A DNA stretch of 6,820 nt from Acidobacteriota bacterium (GCA_021779695.1 JAJYAE010000237.1:1-6820), one strand, 5' to 3'. Counted from the stretch's first letter, positions 1-5,582 are shown. Made by a program: numbers and translations. Notes: generated by a model from the letters alone, not told the origin.

Positions 1-2
1 CC

Positions 3-455
3 GACGGGACCGCGCACAAGAACCGGATGCAAGGCAACGACTTTGTGCAGAGCGTGATGTACAGGCATGGAGTGACCTGTGCGACGTGCCACGACGCGCA
101 CGGCACGGGCAATCCTGCGCAACTGCGAGAACCCGCGGACAGACTCTGCCTCGATTGCCATGGACCGGGCTCGCCGAATGGGCCGCACGAGGCGACGCTT
201 GCCGAGCATACGCACCACAAGGATGGCAGCGCGGGCAGCGACTGCATCGCGTGCCACATGCCGAAGATTGAAAGCGAGGGCGTGCCGGGTTCGTTTGTGC
301 GCTCGCACACGTTCCGGTTCATCTCGCCGGCGATGACGGACCGATACAAGATGCCGAATCCGTGCACCACGTGCCACGCAGACAAGACGACTGCATGGGC
401 GGCGGCGGAGCTGGCGAAGTGGCCGAATGTGTCGCCGTGGCGTGTTGGGGATTGA
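3..455 (+). CDS. Multihaem c-type cytochrome, C-terminal part (5' end outside window)
   Basis: The reading frame is open from the first in-frame codon at 3 and stops with TGA at 453-455, so this is the C-terminal part of a longer protein; the ATG at 27 is probably internal. Four CXXCH haem-c sites are visible: CATCH, CLDCH, CIACH and CTTCH (from the Met at 27, residues 18-22, 41-45, 73-77 and 113-117). The stretch just before the first site (HKNRMQGNDF) and the end (PNPCTTCHADK, then SPWRV) resemble the cytochrome c554/paired-CXXCH proteins that in Acidobacteria and Planctomycetes are often fused to TPR repeats. Several extra His residues (H14, H25, H54, H61, H63, H64, H94) could be distal ligands. 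Such proteins are exported and carry electrons in the periplasm; the specific partner cannot be told here. No TPR follows the last haem site. The next gene-like sequence lies on the opposite strand 16 bases downstream. Confidence 0.88.
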   Translation, partial: DGTAHKNRMQGNDFVQSVMYRHGVTCATCHDAHGTGNPAQLREPADRLCLDCHGPGSPNGPHEATLAEHTHHKDGSAGSDCIACHMPKIESEGVPGSFVRSHTFRFISPAMTDRYKMPNPCTTCHADKTTAWAAAELAKWPNVSPWRVGD

Positions 456-470
456 GCGGCTGCACTGCGG

Positions 471-608
471 CTAAAAGAGAATCTTCGCGTCGGTGCGGAA
501 GACGTGGTAGCGCGGGAACGCGATGCTGTCGATGATCTGCTCGATGAGCCCGCAGGTGTGGGAGAGACTGAGCGGATCGTTGTTGAGGCTGCGGCCGGTG
601 GAGAGCGC
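471..608 (-). pseudogene. Unidentified C-terminal gene remnant (45 codons)
   Basis: On the minus strand a 45-codon open frame ends in TAG at 471-473 and is closed upstream by an in-frame TAG at 609-611, with no start codon in good context. Its translation reads like ordinary protein: it contains GRSLNNDPLSLSHTCG followed by LIEQIIDSIAFPRYHVFRTD, unlike the Arg/Pro/Ala-rich output of shadow frames. It is therefore probably the surviving C-terminus of a destroyed gene. I do not recognise the family. Its upstream boundary coincides with the degenerate hairpin at 611-648, which may mark the break point. It is convergent with the cytochrome gene, 15 bases from its stop. Confidence 0.45.
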
Positions 609-610
609 CT

Positions 611-648
611 ACATCTCCGGTCCTCGAAGGCGAGGAACCGGGGGCAGG
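611..648. repeat. Degenerate palindromic hairpin, possible fifth member of the repeat family
   Basis: The arms CCGGTCCTCG (617-626) and CGAGGAACCGG (631-641) pair with one bulged base around an AAGG loop. The element is preceded by ATCTCC and followed by GGGGCA, similar to the ends of the four clearer copies in this window (TCYC before, GGGGCA after). The match is partial and the flank GGTTCGT seen in other copies is absent, so membership is uncertain. It sits exactly between the minus-strand remnant and the ATPase remnant. Confidence 0.4.
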
Positions 649-665
649 CTCAGTGGATGGGATGA

Positions 666-869
666 TCTGCTTCGGAGACCGTGGCCACCCGGCTGGTCTT
701 CGCCTCGCTTGCGGATATTGTGCTGGTGAGCCTGCTGGCCACGCGGGGCATTCTGATGTCGGCGGTGCCGCCGCACCTGGTGGGCGCATTGCTGCTTGCC
801 GTGCTGGCTTTTCTGGTGGGACTCGACACGCTGAAGGCGCAGATTTTTCGCCGGCTCGGCGTGCGCTGA
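666..869 (+). pseudogene. C-terminal remnant of a P-type (proton-efflux type) ATPase
   Basis: The frame is open from 666 (TGA at 663-665) to TGA at 867-869. From the GTG at 681 it gives 62 residues with two hydrophobic segments, about residues 5-26 (FASLADIVLVSLLATRGILM) and 32-49 (LVGALLLAVLAFLVGL), then a basic tail FRRLGVR. The order of features, SLAD then LVS-LATRGILM, then a second helix and a short LK-x(2)-FRR tail, matches my memory of the extreme C-terminus of bacterial plasma-membrane proton-efflux P-type ATPases. Nothing of the phosphorylation (DKTGT), ATP-binding or earlier membrane domains is present, so the piece cannot be a pump. The GTG has a GGAG only three bases upstream, too close for normal initiation. 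An alternative is a genuine small two-helix membrane protein; I think a remnant is more likely. Confidence 0.5.
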
Positions 870-1004
870 CGGGAAGCGGGATTGTGCGGCGGATGCGATG
901 GGGGAGCGGCAGAGACGGCGTGACTGGCCCGCGAATGGTCCGTCACTGACGGCTTGCCGACTCTTCAATATGGGTCGTTTGTGCTGACCAAACCCCTCCA
1001 ATGG

Positions 1005-1047
1005 GGTTCGTAGTCTCCCGCCCTAGCGGAGCTAGGACGGGGCACCC
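1005..1047. repeat. Palindromic element copy 1 (short-stem form)
   Basis: Flank GGTTCGTAGTC is followed by TCCCG, then arms CCTAGC (1022-1027) and GCTAGG (1031-1036) around GGA, a C/A mismatch, the outer pairing CCCG/CGGG, and GGGGCACCC. Ends and flank match copies 2-4, but the stem is about 14 bases shorter. Seen from the minus strand it begins 16 bases after the stop of the 1063-2982 gene, so it would lie in that transcript's 3' end. The left flank also forms its own hairpin, AACCCC (991-996) with GGGGTT (1003-1008). No T-run follows, so this is not a standard intrinsic terminator. Confidence 0.7.
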
Positions 1048-1062
1048 GGCGTACCAGATGAC

Positions 1063-2982
1063 TCATGGCTTGAATCGATTGGCTAGAGCCGCGGCAAGAA
1101 TCGTAGCCTGGAACCAGCCGAACACTATGATGAACCAGCGTGTCCACGTCAAGAACCAATAGTTCGTCAGAAAGGACTCTGAGCGGTGATTTCGGTCGGG
1201 GGCCCACTTTTCATCCTGTCCGAGTTTAACGAGGGGCAAGGTGTTCTCTAGGGCGTAAATGAAAGGATTCAAGGTTGGATAGGCTTCAGGCATTTGTTGG
1301 CCCGTGGTGAAAGCTCGGTAAGCGGCTGGATCAGTGGGTGCTAATGCTCCTTGCGCTCCTGCGATACCGAATGTAATCCAGCCCAGGAACACCGAAAGCG
1401 CTATGGGGCAAAGAATTCGCGCCGGGGCCTCTTCCAGCTTGGCAAATGCTCTGCCAAGCCACCGAGCGGGCTTCAGCAGTGCGATAGCTTCGTACGCTCT
1501 TGCGCGAAGTTTGGAAGACGCTGGGTTTGATTGGCGTCGTCCAGACCCGTTGGCTCTCATGCAATGAAAACAGTACAGAACATGCTTTGCGCTTTTACGG
1601 TCACCCCCGGCCTCGAAGGTTCTTGCCAGCTGGTGCCATGGCTGGGGAATCATTTGCTTGTCATTTGGCTGTCGCATTAGCCACTCAATCCGCTCGCGCG
1701 GATCGAGTGGCCTTTCCTCGCCGTAGTGGCCATTTGCGATTGCCTCTTGTGAGGGGGGATCGTGCGCCAACAAGGCCTCATAGACGAGACCGTCGAGGCT
1801 AATCTGCCCTTCCGATGGCCAGCTATTGCGATCATCCCGCAGCGCCTTGACTTCGGTGCCTGTAAGGCGGAGCCATGTCTTCTCCGGCTTCTTAATTCCC
1901 TGCCAGGCCCAATCTCCTCTGATATTTGAATTCAAGCAGCTGACGGATGATAGGGTTGCCCCTAGGAACCTGACGTCGCCCTCGATCCTTGAGCCGAGGA
2001 TACAAATCGCGCCAAGACACTCAAGCTCTCCCGCAAAGATGGCCGTTCCGCCGATTTGCGAGTTGATTAGCCAAACAGCGTCTCTTCTTGATTTCAATTT
2101 TGCGCTGCGAAACTCCATGCTTTGTCGAATGTGTGTTCCGACCATTCGGATTAGGCCCGATGCCTCAAACCCATCATCTAGGAAAATGGAATCACCGAGG
2201 ATTGCGCCATCGAGGTTGAGTGATACACCTTCTTTTGACAGGTTCGCGTTACGGAGGGCAACTGGGCCCCTTACCTCCGCGCCTCTGAGTCGTACTTCGC
2301 CAGAAGATTGGACAGTGTACAGGTGTACGGCGCCAGTTACCCTCGCTCCTTCCAGCGAAAGAGCGGATGTGTCTTGGGCGGACAGCCCTGTGCTTAGGAA
2401 TATTACGTCGCCGTCGATTTGGGCGGCACGAAGATTGACCAAGCCGCATTGGGTGACTCGTTTCAAACAAAATGAACCATCAATGCGTGCCCCCTCAGCG
2501 CTAATGTCCTTCACCAAGCTACAGGCGGTCAAAGAAATGCTCTTTGTTTCTGCTCGGTCCAACGTGATTCCTTGCGTAAACTCGCATCGACGGAAACTCA
2601 TGTGGTGATAAACGTGGCAATTCCGTAAGGAGAGTCGGTCTTCAATCTTTGCGTTACTGACACGTATCCCGTCTGGAGCGATTAGAGTCGCGGCTTCCAG
2701 ATCAGACGCAAGCCAATAGATAAACTGGGAGCGTAACGGAGAGACTGTTCCTGATTCCTCGGGTCCGGGAAGCGTATCAGATCTTGAGGATTCGCGGATA
2801 ACTTCAATCTCGAGAGGCTCGAGTTCCTCGCTGTAGTGCTTGTGAGCTAGTTCCGTGAGCTTCTCTTCCCGGATTCTGTCCAATAGGATCATTTTTCGGT
2901 TGTTTCCCTTCGGTTCGAATGAGTGAGCCTGTCGTGGAGAGGGAATATGCTCCGCCAGAACGGAGCGGCTTTTCAGCGCCAT
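1063..2982 (-). CDS. Membrane-anchored beta-helix-like repeat protein, function unknown
   Basis: The frame encodes 639 residues. Residues about 115-375 are tandem degenerate repeats of roughly 20 residues (for example VRLRGAEVRGPVALRNANL), alternating hydrophobic and Gly/Ala positions as in pentapeptide-like right-handed beta helices. Then come WLMRQP (434-439), a short TPR-like helical part (PWHQLARTFEAGGDRKSAKHVL, split 448-469), a first membrane helix (about 521-543), a loop with ENTLPLVKLGQDEKW (579-593) and a second membrane helix (about 611-634). This architecture matches a family often labelled 'membrane-associated oxidoreductase' in Streptomyces; no redox motif is visible, so I would not use that name. 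Repeats are probably cytoplasmic or outside as one block, anchored by the two helices. GC is clearly lower than in neighbours, suggesting transfer. Start is uncertain: ATG at 2982 has no clear ribosome site, while Met31 (ATG at 2890-2892) follows AAGGG at 13-base spacing and may be the true start. Confidence 0.8.
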   Translation of the reverse strand: MALKSRSVLAEHIPSPRQAHSFEPKGNNRKMILLDRIREEKLTELAHKHYSEELEPLEIEVIRESSRSDTLPGPEESGTVSPLRSQFIYWLASDLEAATLIAPDGIRVSNAKIEDRLSLRNCHVYHHMSFRRCEFTQGITLDRAETKSISLTACSLVKDISAEGARIDGSFCLKRVTQCGLVNLRAAQIDGDVIFLSTGLSAQDTSALSLEGARVTGAVHLYTVQSSGEVRLRGAEVRGPVALRNANLSKEGVSLNLDGAILGDSIFLDDGFEASGLIRMVGTHIRQSMEFRSAKLKSRRDAVWLINSQIGGTAIFAGELECLGAICILGSRIEGDVRFLGATLSSVSCLNSNIRGDWAWQGIKKPEKTWLRLTGTEVKALRDDRNSWPSEGQISLDGLVYEALLAHDPPSQEAIANGHYGEERPLDPRERIEWLMRQPNDKQMIPQPWHQLARTFEAGGDRKSAKHVLYCFHCMRANGSGRRQSNPASSKLRARAYEAIALLKPARWLGRAFAKLEEAPARILCPIALSVFLGWITFGIAGAQGALAPTDPAAYRAFTTGQQMPEAYPTLNPFIYALENTLPLVKLGQDEKWAPDRNHRSESFLTNYWFLTWTRWFIIVFGWFQATILAAALANRFKP

Positions 2983-3033
2983 TCTTGATAAGTCTAGTGT
3001 GCTTCAGATGTGTAAACGGAAATTTGGAGCATT

Positions 3034-3074
3034 CTTGCGGGAATCGGCGCAAGCCCATCTCGTCTATTAACGAG
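3034..3074. promoter_or_regulatory. Two small inverted repeats upstream of the repeat-protein gene
   Basis: The 134-base gap between the DUF4145 stop and the longest start of the repeat-protein gene is AT-richer than its surroundings and probably contains that gene's promoter. It holds two exact inverted repeats: CTTGCG (3034-3039) with CGCAAG (3048-3053), and CTCGT (3059-3063) with ACGAG (3070-3074). On the minus strand the second encloses TAATAG, a fair -10-like hexamer, but I cannot find a convincing -35 partner. They could be operator half-sites; arms this short also arise by chance. Confidence 0.3.
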
Positions 3075-3116
3075 CCATACATAGGACGAAAGCTCGTCGA
3101 GGTTTATTTTGTACCT

Positions 3117-3923
3117 TCACTTCTGCAGCAGCAGTTCGAGCGCGCGGCGGGCGTTTTGGAGGCAGGTGCGGGCTTCTTCTTCGGTGAGGAGGCCGTGGTG
3201 GACGGCGCGTTTGCCGGTGTCGTTGACCTTGTTGGCGACGGCGGGGAAGTCGGGGTGGATGCCGGTGAGCTGGAGGTTGTTGTTGACCTCGTGGAGCAGG
3301 TTGCCGAGGGTGGCGGCGTTGCGGTAGCGCGTGCGGAGGAGGCGGGCGAGCGATGCGGGGAGGCGCTGCTTGAGGGCCTCTTCAAGCACGGACCGGCACA
3401 TCACCGCGCAGGCGGTGAAGAGGCCGTAGAAGTAGCAGCGGGTGGCCTCGTCGAGGTAGCGGTCGGCGTCGTGGCTGGCTGGGGCGGCGATGACGCACTC
3501 GCGGAGGTGGGCGGCGCGGGTGGCGGCGGACTCGACGAGGTCGAGGAGCTCGAAGGCGAAGGCGGTGCGGAGCAGGTCGTTCTGCTGGGCGTCGAGTGCG
3601 TGCTGAATCTGCTGCCAGGCAGGAGGGACGCGCGCGGCGGACTGGAGGCGGGTGAGCGAGGTGAGGCGCTGGCGGGCGTGCTGGACGAAGCCCTGCTGCA
3701 TTTCAAGAGCAAGCTGCTGCCAGCCGGCGATGAAGGCGGCAGGGTCCTGGCGGTGGCGCTGGCGGAGCTCCTCATAGACGACCGGGGGTAGGACGGCGCG
3801 GAGGCGGGCGAGGCGGCCGGTGCGGGCGAGGTCGGCGATGGACTGGCAGAAGTCGCGGCCGGGAGCCTGCGCGGCGGAGAGCGCGATGAGCTGGTGGCGG
3901 AGGATGTGGAGCGGGATGGGCAT
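3117..3923 (-). CDS. Stand-alone DUF4145-domain protein
   Basis: The gene encodes 268 residues from the ATG at 3921-3923 (MPIPLHILRHQL) to TGA at 3117-3119. The frame stays open upstream to 4340, but that extension is Pro/His/Arg-rich and runs through two palindromic repeats, so it is not coding. No ribosome site is evident before the ATG. The soluble, almost wholly helical protein has an N-terminal helical region (1-150) and a C-terminal region (about 155-265) with the DUF4145 pattern: YFYGLFTACAVMCRSVLEEAL (split at 164-184), then NDTGKRAVHHGLL (234-246) and a final helix ARTCLQNARRALELLL. DUF4145 is often attached to restriction endonucleases or found alone next to defence and mobile genes; its molecular role is not established. 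Here there is no nuclease domain. GC is high, like the host background and unlike the next gene downstream on the same strand, so the two probably did not arrive together. Confidence 0.78.
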   Translation of the reverse strand: MPIPLHILRHQLIALSAAQAPGRDFCQSIADLARTGRLARLRAVLPPVVYEELRQRHRQDPAAFIAGWQQLALEMQQGFVQHARQRLTSLTRLQSAARVPPAWQQIQHALDAQQNDLLRTAFAFELLDLVESAATRAAHLRECVIAAPASHDADRYLDEATRCYFYGLFTACAVMCRSVLEEALKQRLPASLARLLRTRYRNAATLGNLLHEVNNNLQLTGIHPDFPAVANKVNDTGKRAVHHGLLTEEEARTCLQNARRALELLLQK

Positions 3924-3944
3924 GGAATGGGCGCTGAGTGGTTG

Positions 3945-4002
3945 GGTCCGTCGCCTCCCACTCAAGGCGTGCGCTGCGCGCACGTCTTGAGTGGGGCACC
4001 CG
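3945..4002. repeat. Palindromic element copy 2 (best stem)
   Basis: After the flank GGTCCGTCGCC, a 46-base core runs from TCCCAC (3956) to GGGGCACCC (4001). Arms 3958-3974 and 3978-3994 are 17 bases and pair at 16 positions, the exception being a G/T wobble, around a TGC loop. Core identity to copy 3 is 33 of 46 without gaps, although the stem bases differ. It lies 22 bases upstream of the DUF4145 start codon, so on the minus strand it would fall in that gene's leader or promoter region. Confidence 0.8.
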
Positions 4003-4016
4003 GCACCCGGCACCGG
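3996..4016. repeat. Short tandem repeat, three 7-base units
   Basis: GCACCCG, GCACCCG and GCACCGG follow one another directly, extending the GGGGCACCC end of palindromic copy 2. This looks like a small slippage expansion of the element's right end. Confidence 0.6.
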
Positions 4017-4138
4017 GCATCTGGAATCTGGTCTGCTTTGATTGTGCGGGCGGCGATGGGGTGTGCGGGGCGGGAAGTGCGACGGTGATGCGGGTCGGAG
4101 TTCCGGATTGGGATGGGTGCTGGAGTGGGAATGATAGG

Positions 4139-4195
4139 GGTTCGTGGACTCCCACCCATGGCATTTGCTGTGCAAACGCCATGGATGGGGCACAC
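4139..4195. repeat. Palindromic element copy 3
   Basis: Flank GGTTCGTGGAC is followed by a 46-base core from TCCCAC (4150) to GGGGCACAC (4195). Inner arms CCATGGCATTTGC (4156-4168) and GCAAACGCCATGG (4172-4184) pair at 12 of 13 positions around TGT. The outer CCCA/TGGG pairing continues beyond a C/A mismatch, the same interruption as in copies 1 and 4. Seen from the minus strand it begins 27 bases after the stop codon of the secreted-protein gene. There is no T-run after it. Confidence 0.8.
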
Positions 4196-4222
4196 GGTGC
4201 AGAGGAGGGATGGAGTCGTCAG

Positions 4223-5281
4223 TTAGTAGGAGAGCACGCAGCCGCCCGATCCGCCGTTGTCGGCGTTGCTCCATAAAGGCTGAACGGGATACGTGCCCGC
4301 GTTGAGGGTCTGGGATGACGTCAACGAGTTCCAGGCGCACTTGTCGCCGATTTCGGAGCCGCTGGAGTCGACCCAGCCGGAGCTTGGGAACTGGTCGGTT
4401 TCGGTCTCAGCGAACTCGTGGCCTTCGACGATGGTGATGCCAGCGTAGGGGCCGAGTCCGTTGAAGTTGGCGCCGCAGCTTGAGCCCGCATCGGTGATGT
4501 AGGGGAGGTTGGTGTACGCCACATCGCCCGCGGAGGACGTGGTGGAGCTGTGCCAGGCGCAGTATTGCGTGCCGAAGCCGGACGAGTTGTTGCCATGGGC
4601 TGTGGCGATCACGTACTGGGTGGTCGCGTTGCTGGTTGCGGTGGTGTTGCCGAAGTGACTGGCCGCCTTGACTGCCTCGGCCGCCAATTGGGACTGCTTG
4701 GGCCGTGAGGGCGCGGAGGTGGCGTTGTCAAACCAGAAGCCAGCGAGCATGCTGGGTGAGTTGCCGACGGGCGTGCCCGAGGTGCAGGTATAGGAGCCGC
4801 TGCTGACGCCCTGGCAATACTGCGTGGTGGTGGCGTTCCAGAGGCTGCCGCCCACGTTGCCCAGAAAATCTTTGCTGACACCGCTGGGGCAGCCGGCGGC
4901 GCCGGCAAGGATGCAGGCTTCGCCGCTGGGATCATTGTTGGTCCACTGCGAGCCCCAGAACACGACGTAGACCTTGGGCGCGGTCTCGACGCCGACGGTG
5001 CCGGCTGAGCCATCGCTGGTTCCGCCGTGGTAGTAGAGGTTGCCTGCGGTGGCGGAGGGCTTGCCCGCGCCGTGCGGTTGCTGGGCGGCGCGGGCAGCCT
5101 CAACGGTGGGGTGGATCATGACGGGCGGCTGGCCTTCTTCAATGAAGTGCACACCGCCGGGGTTGCCGTCATAGTTCATGGGTTGCTGCGCGGATTGGGC
5201 TGGAAGGATGGACGGTGCGCTGGCGATACAGCATCCCAGCAGGGGAAGGACAAAGCGTGAAGCGGTCAGACGCATCCTCAT
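4223..5281 (-). CDS. Secreted protein with HEFAETETD motif (EXORDIUM-like, putative)
   Basis: The gene encodes 352 residues. The start at 5279-5281 is chosen because GAGGA (5291-5295) lies nine bases upstream; a second ATG two codons on is badly spaced, and the longer frame to 5572 would cross the promoter. Residues 1-30 form a Sec signal peptide (MRMRLTASRF, hydrophobic core VLPLLGCCIASA, likely cleavage near AQS/AQ at 30). LLGC at 14-17 could alternatively be a weak lipobox. The mature part has PKVYVVFWGSQW (102-113), a Ser/Thr/Gly-rich middle, AVKAASHFGNTTA (203-215), CAWHSS (241-246), TNLPYITDAGSSCG (257-270), VEGHEFAETETDQ (285-297) and EIGDKCAW (310-317). Eight mature Cys suggest disulphides. 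The HE plus downstream E/D-x-C pattern recalls plant EXORDIUM/phosphate-induced proteins and related bacterial secreted proteins. His288/Glu289 are reminiscent of zinc peptidases, but the full HEXXH is absent, so catalysis is unproven. Confidence 0.82.
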   Translation of the reverse strand: MRMRLTASRFVLPLLGCCIASAPSILPAQSAQQPMNYDGNPGGVHFIEEGQPPVMIHPTVEAARAAQQPHGAGKPSATAGNLYYHGGTSDGSAGTVGVETAPKVYVVFWGSQWTNNDPSGEACILAGAAGCPSGVSKDFLGNVGGSLWNATTTQYCQGVSSGSYTCTSGTPVGNSPSMLAGFWFDNATSAPSRPKQSQLAAEAVKAASHFGNTTATSNATTQYVIATAHGNNSSGFGTQYCAWHSSTTSSAGDVAYTNLPYITDAGSSCGANFNGLGPYAGITIVEGHEFAETETDQFPSSGWVDSSGSEIGDKCAWNSLTSSQTLNAGTYPVQPLWSNADNGGSGGCVLSY

Positions 5282-5290
5282 GTGGAATTT

Positions 5291-5295
5291 TCCTC
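5291..5295 (-). promoter_or_regulatory. Ribosome-binding site deciding the secreted-protein start
   Basis: GAGGA on the minus strand sits nine bases before the ATG at 5281. It supports that codon over the next in-frame ATG (5273-5275), which would be 15 bases away. Confidence 0.7.
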
Positions 5296-5313
5296 GCTCA
5301 TTCAGTTTTTTAG

Positions 5314-5331
5314 AAAAAGCAGCCTGAGGCT
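5314..5331 (-). promoter_or_regulatory. Small leader hairpin followed by T-run
   Basis: On the minus strand AGCC-TCA-GGCT is followed after GC by TTTTT, then CTAAAAAAC, which can itself pair with the T-run. It lies in the predicted 5' leader of the secreted-protein gene, about 20 bases before its ribosome site. The stem is only four base pairs, so as a terminator or attenuator it would be weak. The upstream leader (5332-5388) is very GC-rich. I compared it with the c-di-GMP class I riboswitch core and did not find the conserved segments. Confidence 0.25.
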
Positions 5332-5394
5332 TGTGGCCCGGCATGGACCCTCCCCCCGCGGCTTGACCCCCGAAAACAGGTGTAAATTTGCACG

Positions 5395-5424
5395 ACGATA
5401 GCGTTGATGGAGGGGATGCGTCAA
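5395..5424 (-). promoter_or_regulatory. Sigma70-like promoter for the secreted-protein gene
   Basis: Minus-strand TTGACG (5419-5424) and TATCGT (5395-5400) are 18 bases apart, matching the -35 and -10 consensus at five and four of six positions. Transcription would start near 5388 and give a leader of about 107 bases before the ATG at 5281. It lies between the fourth palindromic element and the gene, so the gene would be transcribed independently of the CRTAC1-type gene upstream. Confidence 0.5.
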
Positions 5425-5528
5425 GCAAGAAGTGAGGCCCGGGAAATCCATTGGTGCTGGCGGAACGGTACCTTTTGGGATTTGGCGGAAAGTGATCCAA
5501 CGGACGCCCGGTTCGAGAGCGATGTGGA

Positions 5529-5582
5529 GTATCGTGCCATCCCACCCATGCCGGTCGCTGTGCGCCCGTCATACATGGGGCA
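5529..5582. repeat. Palindromic element copy 4 (decayed)
   Basis: The core starts at TCCCACCCATG (5540) and reaches GGGGCA (5577-5582). Over 46 ungapped positions it matches copy 3 at 34, including the central GCTGTGC. The flank TCGTGCCA corresponds to TCGTGGAC of copy 3. The stem pairs less well than in the other copies, but the outer CCCA/TGGG and the C/A interruption remain. Seen from the minus strand it begins about 42 bases after the stop codon of the CRTAC1-type gene. Confidence 0.65.

Larger units (their letters stand above)
456..1062. other. Gene-poor region between cytochrome and island
   Basis: No intact gene is visible over about 600 bases. It holds the two remnants and the hairpins described separately. 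Between 870 and 990 I see only GC-rich sequence and one 13-base palindrome, CCGTCACTGACGG at 940-952 (6-base arms, one-base centre), which could be an operator or chance. Long frames on both strands here give Arg/Pro/Ser-rich translations typical of antisense or out-of-frame reading. Confidence 0.6.

Noticed and set aside
940..952. Palindrome CCGTCACTGACGG as an operator
   Set aside because: A single 13-base palindrome with no adjacent promoter or intact gene; chance is a sufficient explanation.
1826..2608. Plus-strand open frame of 260 codons
   Set aside because: It is antisense to the beta-helix repeat gene and Ser/Arg/Pro-rich with no recognisable domain; the minus-strand frame has clear repeat periodicity and membrane helices.
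2919..3791. Plus-strand open frame of 290 codons
   Set aside because: It is antisense to the DUF4145 gene and gives a Gly/Val/Glu/Ala-rich low-complexity translation, the usual shadow of a high-GC gene; its first part crosses an intergenic region.
3945..4195. CRISPR array
   Set aside because: Only two elements here, each an internally palindromic unit at irregular spacing, with no regular repeat-spacer pattern or cas genes.
3924..4340. N-terminal extension of the DUF4145 frame (139 codons)
   Set aside because: The translation is Pro/His/Ser/Arg-rich, runs through palindromic copies 2 and 3, and overlaps the end of the secreted-protein gene.
5319..5388. c-di-GMP class I riboswitch in the leader
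   Set aside because: A short stretch (CACAAGCCTCAGGCT) is loosely like part of the aptamer, but the conserved GGCAAACC-type segment and the expected order of helices are absent.
5282..5572. N-terminal extension of the secreted-protein frame (97 codons)
   Set aside because: It would bury the signal peptide inside the protein and cover the promoter and ribosome site.
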